Shown: positions 7,494-10,678 of the stretch, piece after piece
Numbering within the stretch: position 1 is the first letter of the stretch
How the letters are laid out: each line of letters starts with the position of its first letter
Source: Mycoplasma sp. CAG:956
GTDB taxonomy: Bacteria; Bacillota_I; Bacilli_A; RF39; UBA660
NCBI GenBank assembly: GCA_000433475.1
Contig: HF993108.1
Span: 29,627 to 40,304, forward strand
Direction of reading: 5' to 3'
DNA length: 10,678 nt
Program-made: the position numbers and the translations under genes
The notes under the pieces: generated by a model
Databases searched by the model: none
What the model was told of the DNA's origin: nothing
Seen by the model: the letters and a program-made list of their open reading frames with translations, nothing else

Positions 7494-7508
7494 GATAATT
7501 GTTATAAT
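7480..7508 (+). promoter_or_regulatory. SigmaA promoter of the CvfD-like gene
   Basis: TTGCCA (7480-7485), a 17-base spacer and TATAAT (7503-7508), with the extended TG at 7500-7501, make a near-consensus housekeeping promoter. Transcription would start near 7514, leaving about 23 bases before the ATG at 7537. That rules out the upstream in-frame ATG at 7447 as the translated start. Confidence 0.85.
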
Positions 7509-7536
7509 ACTTTTAGAAAGATTTGCGAGGCGAATT

Positions 7537-7887
7537 ATGATAAATATTGGTGATGTTATTCATGTAACAGTAACAGGGTATGCTCCTTATGGAATATTTG
7601 TAAAATATAATGATTATATTGGCTTGATTCATATATCAGAAATTTCTAAGAGATTTGTTAAAGATGTTAGTAAGTATGCTAAATTAGATGAAATAATTTG
7701 TGTTAAAGTTTTAGATGTTGATGATGTTAATAAAAAAATTAAATGTTCTTTAAAAAGAATGTATGATGGTGATGATAAGTATGCTGGTAATTATTTAGAA
7801 AGTGGTAGAGGATTTGCTCCTTTAAAAGAAAAATTACCAGTATGGATAAGAGAAACAAATGAATATTATAAAAAAAAGTTTAAGTAA
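7537..7887 (+). CDS. cvfD: S1 RNA-binding domain protein, CvfD/YugI (general stress protein 13) family
   Basis: This is a single-S1-domain protein of the YugI/CvfD group, which are ribosome-associated post-transcriptional regulators in Bacillota. The S1 domain is residues 2-75: IGDVIHVTVTGYAPYGIFVK, then YIGLIHISEIS and VKVLDVDDVNKKIKCSLKRM. The C-terminal tail GRGFAPLKEKLPVWIRET is typical of the family, where a 'GF.pL...L..WI' block follows the S1 domain. I set the start at the ATG at 7537 (116 residues): GAGG at 7527-7530 is well placed, S1 homology begins at once, and the longer frame from 7447 would run through the promoter. The end overlaps the proposed start of the next, frameshifted gene by 29 bases. 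Its role in this organism is inferred from the family. Confidence 0.88.
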   Translation: MINIGDVIHVTVTGYAPYGIFVKYNDYIGLIHISEISKRFVKDVSKYAKLDEIICVKVLDVDDVNKKIKCSLKRMYDGDDKYAGNYLESGRGFAPLKEKLPVWIRETNEYYKKKFK

Positions 7888-8319
7888 TATTGATGTTAGT
7901 GATATTTTTTTGATTCTTTAAGAAATGATTATCCTAATTTTAATGAATGGTTTTTAAGAAAGAAAAAAGAAAATTATTATGCTTATGTAACAATGGATAA
8001 GAATAATAAGTTGTTGTCATTTTTAATGTTAAAGGAAGAAAACTATCAAGAGTTAAATGATGTTGTTAAAAAATATGATTTAGTAAATAAAAAGTTTTTA
8101 AAAGTATCAACTTTTAAAGTTAGTTATACTGGTAATGGAATAGGGAATAAATATTTAAGTATTATTGATGTAACTGCTAAAAAGGTGGGAGCTTGTTTAA
8201 TTTATATTACGGTTTATCCTAAATTAGAAGTGTTTATAGAATTTTTAAAACGTCATGGGTATATAGTTGCTGGTAATTATAATAGAGAATTAGTTTTAGT
8301 TAAAAAGGTAAAAGATTAA
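7859..8319 (+). pseudogene. GNAT-like N-acetyltransferase interrupted by a one-base frameshift in a T7 run
   Basis: From the ATG at 7993 a 108-residue frame is open, but it starts in mid-domain. Upstream in the same frame a recognisable continuation exists back to 7903 (FFDSLRNDYPNFNEWF, then KKKENYYAYVT) with no start codon. The missing N-terminus lies in the next frame: ATG 7859, then MNIIKKSLSNIDVSDIF, joining at the T7 run 7905-7911. One extra T would give a single protein of about 152 residues. The pattern 'D.FFDSLk.DYp.F..WF.rK' followed by an F-L-x-L-K-E strand, KKFLKVSTFKVSYTGNGIGNKYL (the acetyl-CoA loop region) and FLKRHGYIVAG fits a GNAT acetyltransferase. The substrate is unknown. 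It could be a true pseudogene, a homopolymer assembly error, or a gene read by slippage (7906-7912 reads T TTT TTG, a -1 slippery pattern). If the break is real, only 7993-8319 could be translated alone. Confidence 0.65.
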
Positions 8320-8347
8320 TATTATGATTTATAAAAGTTTTTATGTT

Positions 8348-8354
8348 AGAAGGG
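8348..8354 (+). promoter_or_regulatory. Ribosome binding site of dgkA
   Basis: AGAAGGG lies seven bases before the ATG at 8362. It fixes the start ahead of the conserved SFKFAFKGI motif and excludes later Met codons. Confidence 0.7.
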
Positions 8355-8361
8355 TTATTAG

Positions 8362-8730
8362 ATGAAAAATAAAAAATTAATTAATAGTTTTAAGTTTGCT
8401 TTTAAAGGGATTGGTTCTAGTATTAAAAGCGAAAGAAATATGAAAATTCATACTACGATGATGTTATTAGTAATAATATCAGGAATATTTTTTAATATTG
8501 CTATGTGGGAATGGATAACTTGTTTTATTTTATTTGGATTAGTTATTTCTTTAGAAATGGTTAATACGGCATTGGAAATAGTAGTTGATATGGTAAGTCC
8601 TGAGTATAATATTAGGGCTGGGCGAGCTAAGGATATTGCAGCAGGTGCAGTTTTAGTTAATGCCATTGTGGCTTTTATAGTTGGTTTACTTATCTTTTTA
8701 CCTAAGGTATTAGATTTATTTATAAAATAA
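8362..8730 (+). CDS. dgkA: Undecaprenol / diacylglycerol kinase DgkA
   Basis: This small integral membrane lipid kinase phosphorylates undecaprenol (the main substrate in Gram-positive relatives) or diacylglycerol, recycling lipid carrier for cell-wall synthesis. Family marks are all present in 122 residues: SFKFAFKGIGSSIKSERNMKIH near the N-terminus (9-30), then the catalytic signature EMVNTALEIVVDMVSP (65-80), followed by AKDIAAGAVLVNA (88-100). Three hydrophobic segments (about 31-48, 49-66 and 96-115) match the three-helix topology. The start is set by AGAAGGG upstream. It follows the frameshifted GNAT-like gene by 42 bases and may share its transcript. The usual Bacillus neighbours cdd and era are absent; a long non-coding interval follows instead. 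Confidence 0.95.
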   Translation: MKNKKLINSFKFAFKGIGSSIKSERNMKIHTTMMLLVIISGIFFNIAMWEWITCFILFGLVISLEMVNTALEIVVDMVSPEYNIRAGRAKDIAAGAVLVNAIVAFIVGLLIFLPKVLDLFIK

Positions 8731-8731
8731 C

Positions 8732-8777
8732 AAATATATATGATAGATATGAAGTCTAATAATGTATATTTTTTTTT
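8732..8777 (+). terminator. Weak AT-only terminator candidate after dgkA
   Basis: AAATATA (8732-8738) can pair with TATATTT (8765-8771) across a 26-base loop, and a T9 run (8769-8777) follows. There is no G-C pair in the stem, so this is weak. The T run directly after dgkA is the better part of the signal. Confidence 0.3.
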
Positions 8778-8808
8778 ACAATTAGGAAAGTCATGTGTAA
8801 TATTGTAT

Positions 8809-8828
8809 ATTTTTTGCATGCAAAAAAT
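8809..8828. repeat. Perfect 20-base palindrome
   Basis: Six T, GCATGC and six A flanked by A and T form a perfectly self-complementary 20-base site. With no loop and no T run after it, it is not a terminator. It is symmetric as a protein-binding site would be, and TTGCATGCAA is its core. Confidence 0.6.
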
Positions 8829-8921
8829 TCATAGATTTTACAACAAAAGCCGATTAAAAAAGAAAAAAATAGTAAAAATTATAATAAACTTAATAATAAA
8901 ATAAGAACTTTGTGCGGATGA

Positions 8922-8948
8922 TTCCCACAGCTGATTAGGCTGAGGGAA
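8922..8948 (+). repeat. Hairpin upstream of the TR-like RNA
   Basis: TTCCCACAGC (8922-8931) pairs with GCTGAGGGAA (8939-8948) with a single A-A mismatch and a 7-base loop. It is more GC-rich than its surroundings. No T run follows on either strand, so it is not a plain terminator. It lies just before the -35 box at 8959. Confidence 0.6.
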
Positions 8949-8950
8949 AA

Positions 8951-9038
8951 ATTTTATCTTGTCATAATAAGTAAAATAATTTATATTGATTGTAGGGTGT
9001 ATTCTATTAATTTACGTTGCATTTTATCTTATCTTGTC
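8951..9038 (+). repeat. Short imperfect direct repeat flanking the ncRNA promoter
   Basis: ATTTTATCTTGTC at 8951-8963 recurs at 9021-9038 as ATTTTATCTTATCTTGTC, the second copy carrying an extra ATCTT. The first copy includes the start of the -35 box. Confidence 0.45.
8959..8987 (+). promoter_or_regulatory. SigmaA-type promoter of the TR-like non-coding RNA
   Basis: TTGTCA (8959-8964), a 17-base spacer and TATATT (8982-8987) match a housekeeping promoter at the preferred spacing. The predicted start is near 8994, about 65 bases ahead of the Asn-codon-rich segment. Confidence 0.6.
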
Positions 9039-9050
9039 TGGTGGGCTTTA

Positions 9051-9152
9051 TAGCCGAAGAACTTCAATGGCGGTAATGCTAATGTGCGTAACGTGAATTC
9101 GAATGGCAATGCGAACAACAACAACGTGAATAACAATAACTGGTTTCGGCTA
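9051..9152 (+). repeat. DGR template-repeat-like segment bracketed by an inverted repeat
   Basis: Read from 9060, 16 of 30 codons to 9149 are AAC or AAT, giving NVNSNGNANNNNVNNNN followed by WFR. This is the signature of DGR template repeats, whose Asn codons become varied through adenine mutagenesis; similar NVNS-G-NNNN-NN strings occur in Bacillota TRs as I recall them. An in-frame TAG at 9051-9053, with no start codon between it and the Asn run, shows the frame is not translated, as expected for a TR rather than a variable repeat. G+C is 37 of 90 bases, clearly richer than the neighbourhood, hinting at foreign origin. The 8-base inverted repeat at the ends could fold the segment out as a loop. 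Confidence 0.65.
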
Positions 9153-9321
9153 GATTCCTACTAAAGTTAATGATGATGACTAACGACACTCATGGTAAAT
9201 GGTTACGGCTGTTTATTAGAAGAAGTAGTCTTTTAGGACTAAGGGGGGAAATAACTATTTATTACTTTAAAACAGAATATTAGATTGGAAACTGGATATA
9301 CCTAGGTTAATACCTGAATAG

Positions 9322-9376
9322 AAAGTATAGATACTATAATCGCTTAAGATATAATAGTTATTACTATACTTTTTTT
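9322..9376 (+). terminator. Rho-independent terminator of the TR-like RNA
   Basis: AAAGTATAG (9322-9330) pairs with CTATACTTT (9364-9372). An inner ACTAT (9333-9337) pairs with ATAGT (9354-9358). A T7 run (9370-9376) follows. It lies outside any gene and faces the plus strand. Confidence 0.8.
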
Positions 9377-9442
9377 ATTATACAAATATATAAATAATTT
9401 ATATAAGAAACGTTAAATTATTGTCAAGTTTAATAAAAAATT

Positions 9443-9455
9443 GTTAAATTTTAAC
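9443..9455. repeat. Small palindrome GTTAAA-T-TTTAAC
   Basis: A 6+1+6 perfect inverted repeat lies about 50 bases upstream of the rpn promoter. It might be an operator half-pair or chance in this AT-rich stretch. Confidence 0.3.
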
Positions 9456-9480
9456 GAAATATAAAAATTTTTGAAGGAAA

Positions 9481-9519
9481 TTAGACTTCACTTACCAATA
9501 TATATAATTAGGATGGTAA
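9481..9519 (+). promoter_or_regulatory. Promoter and possible operator of the leader ORF-rpn unit
   Basis: TTAGAC (9481-9486), a 16-base spacer and TATAAT (9503-9508) form a plausible promoter with a start near 9515. TTACCA (9492-9497) and TGGTAA (9514-9519) are a 6-base inverted repeat flanking the -10 box, a position where a repressor would block polymerase. Confidence 0.5.
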
Positions 9520-9538
9520 ATAATATCTATCTTAAGAA

Positions 9539-9548
9539 AAGGAGGTGA
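9539..9548 (+). promoter_or_regulatory. Consensus ribosome binding site for the leader ORF
   Basis: AAGGAGGTGA is the full anti-16S consensus, placed 4 bases before the ATG at 9553 (7 bases counted from GGAGG). It is the best ribosome binding site I saw in the window, yet it serves only a 29-codon frame. Confidence 0.75.
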
Positions 9549-9552
9549 ATCT

Positions 9553-9642
9553 ATGAGAAATTTTGCAAAAAACAATATGAAAAAGGAAGTGATGATTAAT
9601 GAAAAGCAAGAAGGAAATAGAAATAACTTTAAAAGAAAATAA
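9553..9642 (+). CDS. Short leader ORF overlapping the rpn start
   Basis: This is a 29-residue, Lys/Asn-rich peptide (begins MRNFAKNNMKKEVM, ends NNFKRK) with no recognised domain and no hydrophobic segment. Its only strong evidence is the consensus ribosome binding site. It overlaps the first 44 bases of rpn in another frame, so ribosomes translating it would pass the rpn start. The likely role is translational coupling or attenuation of rpn, rather than a functional peptide. It could also be the remnant start of a decayed gene. Confidence 0.45.
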   Translation: MRNFAKNNMKKEVMINEKQEGNRNNFKRK

Positions 9643-10501
9643 AGGTGCTGATTTTGTTCTACCTATGACTTGGGATGTAATGTTCGAACAAATGTTCATT
9701 TCTAAAGAAGCTATGCCTCTACTTGAACATATTATCGCTGTATTTGGTAATATCGATATTAATGATGTTAAAGGTAAGGTTCGATTATTACCAAATGAAT
9801 TAAAACAAACATTAGCAAAAGATACTAGGAGTAAAAGCGATATAATTGCTGATTATTTTAAAGATGAAAAGAATACCGATAAATATATTGTGGAAATGAA
9901 TTCATCAAAGAAGATGCCTTGGCGTAATGTTTTTTATGCTTACAAAGTAGCAGGTGGTGGTATTGCTATGAAAGATGGTAAATATGTTAATGCTTATGAC
10001 ACTATCCTTATAGATTTCAATAGTTTTTATGATTCTAAACATAAATTTATAAGAACGATTACTATGCGTGATGAAGACGGTATAATTTTCGATGATAGTA
10101 CCATAATATACGAAGTAAATATGACAAAAGCCAGTGATTTGAGTTATAATTATGTTAATAAAAGAGAAGAGCAAATAGCTATAATTAGTAGAATATTTAT
10201 GGCTGAAAGTTCTCTTGAATTAGATAAGGAGTCAAATGAACTTATGAGTAAAAAAGATACGGAAAAATTAGTTAGTCGTGCCAAAGAATTATCAAGTGAT
10301 GGAGAATATATTAGACTTTTTGATGAAGAAGAAAATTATAAGGAGTTGATTCGCAATACTGAAATAGCAGAAGCTCATGAAGCTGGCTCAAAAGAGAAAG
10401 CTTTGGAAATTGCTAAAAATGCTAAGGCTCTTGGTTTAGACAATAATAGCATTTCTAAAATAACTGGATTATCTATTGAAGAAATAGAAAATTTAAAATA
10501 A
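9599..10501 (+). CDS. rpn: Rpn-family PD-(D/E)XK nuclease / putative transposase
   Basis: Rpn proteins (formerly annotated as 'transposase_31' or PD-(D/E)XK nuclease-family transposases) are DNA endonucleases; E. coli RpnA promotes RecA-independent recombination and some act in phage defence. The length of 300 residues is normal. The nuclease core shows SKSDIIADYF (78-87) with the metal-binding Asp, then YIVEMN (96-101) with the E-x-N version of the usual E-x-Q motif. R109 with VFYAY (111-115) and YDTILIDFNSF (133-143) match the conserved R..yY and 'v..I.i.dF' blocks. The C-terminus, from EKALEIAKNAKALGLDNNSI to GLSIEEIENLK, is the familiar Rpn tail with a helix-turn-helix look. The start is set by a stop three codons upstream, with GGAAG at 9585-9589. 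Such genes are often mobile and multicopy. No terminal inverted repeats mark it as an insertion sequence. Confidence 0.88.
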   Translation: MKSKKEIEITLKENKGADFVLPMTWDVMFEQMFISKEAMPLLEHIIAVFGNIDINDVKGKVRLLPNELKQTLAKDTRSKSDIIADYFKDEKNTDKYIVEMNSSKKMPWRNVFYAYKVAGGGIAMKDGKYVNAYDTILIDFNSFYDSKHKFIRTITMRDEDGIIFDDSTIIYEVNMTKASDLSYNYVNKREEQIAIISRIFMAESSLELDKESNELMSKKDTEKLVSRAKELSSDGEYIRLFDEEENYKELIRNTEIAEAHEAGSKEKALEIAKNAKALGLDNNSISKITGLSIEEIENLK

Positions 10502-10529
10502 TAAATTATAAAAAAATTATTTTTCCTTT
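10495..10529 (+). terminator. Weak terminator candidate after rpn
   Basis: AAAATAAT (10495-10502) can pair with ATTATTTT (10516-10523), with a T-rich tail to about 10530. The stem is all A-T and overlaps the stop codon, so strength is doubtful. Confidence 0.35.
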
Positions 10530-10573
10530 TGTTTAGACTGACATGTTGGTCGATCATTTCAATTGCAACAAAA

Positions 10574-10619
10574 AAAGTGTAACAATCAATTACGTTTTTG
10601 TAATTAATTATTATACTTT
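10574..10619 (-). terminator. Long imperfect hairpin, probably a second minus-strand terminator
   Basis: Twenty bases (10574-10593) pair with 10600-10619 around a 6-base loop, with three non-Watson-Crick positions. On the minus strand two are G-U, one is a mismatch, and a T-rich run follows. It lies downstream of the tRNA terminator on the minus strand and may also stop plus-strand transcripts from rpn. Confidence 0.5.
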
Positions 10620-10628
10620 TATAGCACT

Positions 10629-10649
10629 AAAAAACCCTGTAAAACAGGG
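10629..10649 (-). terminator. Rho-independent terminator of the minus-strand tRNA transcript
   Basis: On the minus strand CCCTGT and ACAGGG form a stem with a short T loop, followed by T6. It begins 13 bases after the tRNA CCA end, ideally placed to end the tRNA transcript. Confidence 0.8.
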
Positions 10650-10662
10650 AATAATTCAAAAA

Positions 10663-10678
10663 TGGTGCCCAAGGCCGG
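10663..10678 (-). tRNA. 3' end of a tRNA gene (partial; identity not determinable)
   Basis: Read on the minus strand, the window edge shows CCGGC (T-stem 3' strand, with the invariant C61), CTTGGGC (acceptor 3' strand), discriminator A and an encoded CCA. A terminator follows directly. The acceptor 5' strand should be GCCCAAG. The anticodon lies outside the window; a leucine tRNA is compatible but unproven. Confidence 0.7.

Larger units (their letters stand above)
8731..8958. other. Gene-free AT-rich stretch between dgkA and the ncRNA promoter
   Basis: I see no coding frame with a ribosome binding site on either strand. The stretch holds the weak terminator, a perfect 20-base palindrome (8809-8828), a lone TATAAT at 8880-8885 with no -35, and one GC-containing hairpin (8922-8948). 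The bases just before the hairpin are less AT-rich than the rest of the stretch, so a longer form of the downstream RNA could begin near 8892. Confidence 0.5.
8994..9376 (+). ncRNA. Putative stand-alone RNA carrying a DGR template-repeat-like core
   Basis: A promoter (8959-8987) and a strong terminator (9322-9376) frame about 385 bases with no usable protein gene. The core is an untranslated segment of AAC/AAT codons at 9060-9149, bracketed by an inverted repeat (TAGCCGAA 9051-9058, TTCGGCTA 9145-9152). The 170-base tail before the terminator contains small hairpins: GTAA/TTAC (9195-9206), TAGTC/GACTA (9226-9241) and TAGGT/ACCTG (9303-9316). In DGRs the TR and its flanking spacer are transcribed as a structured RNA that the reverse transcriptase copies with adenine mutagenesis, so the layout is what one expects of a TR-RNA. 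No reverse transcriptase or Avd gene is in the window. The transcript limits are predicted. I recognised no known Rfam family in it. Confidence 0.55.

Noticed and set aside
7447..7536. Longer version of the CvfD-like protein starting at ATG 7447
   Set aside because: This stretch contains the near-consensus promoter (7480-7508), has no ribosome binding site, and encodes a residue string unlike the family N-terminus. ATG 7537 has GAGG upstream and begins directly with the S1 domain.
8324..8365. 13-codon ORF overlapping the dgkA start
   Set aside because: It has no ribosome binding site of its own and is too short to support.
8448..8819. Open frame on the minus strand across dgkA
   Set aside because: It mirrors the conserved dgkA gene and starts inside the AT-rich gap with no initiation signal.
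8922..8948. Hairpin at 8922-8948 as a terminator for dgkA
   Set aside because: No T run follows on either strand; the plus side continues AAATTTTA.
9060..9161. The Asn-rich frame as a small protein gene
   Set aside because: A TAG at 9051 precedes it with no start codon in between, and no ribosome binding site exists, so it is read as non-coding template-like sequence.
8922..9316. TPP or similar riboswitch, suggested by GGCTGAGG near 8938 and ACCTGA near 9312
   Set aside because: The elements are too far apart, lack the surrounding TPP core, and no thiamine gene follows.
9905..10557. Minus-strand open frames opposite rpn
   Set aside because: Both are antisense to a clear Rpn-family gene, with no ribosome binding sites or recognisable domains.
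10663..10678. tRNA 3' end as an attachment site for the 8731-10662 interval
   Set aside because: No second copy of this 16-base end was seen elsewhere in the window, and no integrase is present.
1..10678. CRISPR arrays, rRNA genes, complete insertion sequences
   Set aside because: No regularly spaced repeats, rRNA signatures or terminal inverted repeats bounding a transposase were seen.

Overview
The window comes from a very AT-rich, low-GC Gram-positive bacterium (Bacillota; Bacilli, or one of the uncultured gut lineages close to the Mollicutes). The evidence is the Bacillus-like gene set and order (dnaG-rpoD-trmK with a YqfQ-like gene beside it, YutH-like next to a YutI-type NifU protein, CvfD/YugI, DgkA), strong GGAGG-type ribosome binding sites, and extended -10 (TGnTATAAT) promoters. 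No species can be named from the sequence alone.

Layout. 1-3324: the macromolecular-synthesis operon, with the 3' part of dnaG, then rpoD and trmK, joined by two 1-base TAATG overlaps. 3289-3561 (minus): a small YqfQ/VrrA-like gene converging on trmK and overlapping its end. 3617-6125: a two-gene unit for a type IV pilus, competence or type II-like secretion machine (PilC/GspF platform protein plus prepilin peptidase), with its own promoter and terminator. 6165-7444: a YutH-like spore-coat pseudokinase facing a NifU-type Fe-S scaffold gene, with a shared bidirectional terminator between them. 7465-8730: divergent promoters, an S1-domain CvfD-like protein, a frameshifted GNAT-like gene and undecaprenol/diacylglycerol kinase.

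8731-10678 is accessory in character. An 868-base gap after dgkA has no convincing protein gene. It holds an apparent stand-alone transcription unit of about 385 nt (sigmaA-type promoter near 8959-8987, Rho-independent terminator near 9322-9376). Its core is an untranslated, Asn-codon-saturated segment resembling the template repeat (TR) of a diversity-generating retroelement (DGR), but no reverse transcriptase, Avd or target gene lies in the window. Next come a short leader ORF with a consensus ribosome binding site and an Rpn-family PD-(D/E)XK nuclease gene. The window ends in the 3' end of a minus-strand tRNA gene with its terminator.

How the genes fit together: primase, primary sigma factor and TrmK serve replication, transcription and tRNA modification. 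PilC and the prepilin peptidase need an ATPase and pilins encoded elsewhere. The dgkA-to-tRNA interval looks like an insertion-prone site. Its orphan TR-like RNA is the best candidate for something undescribed.
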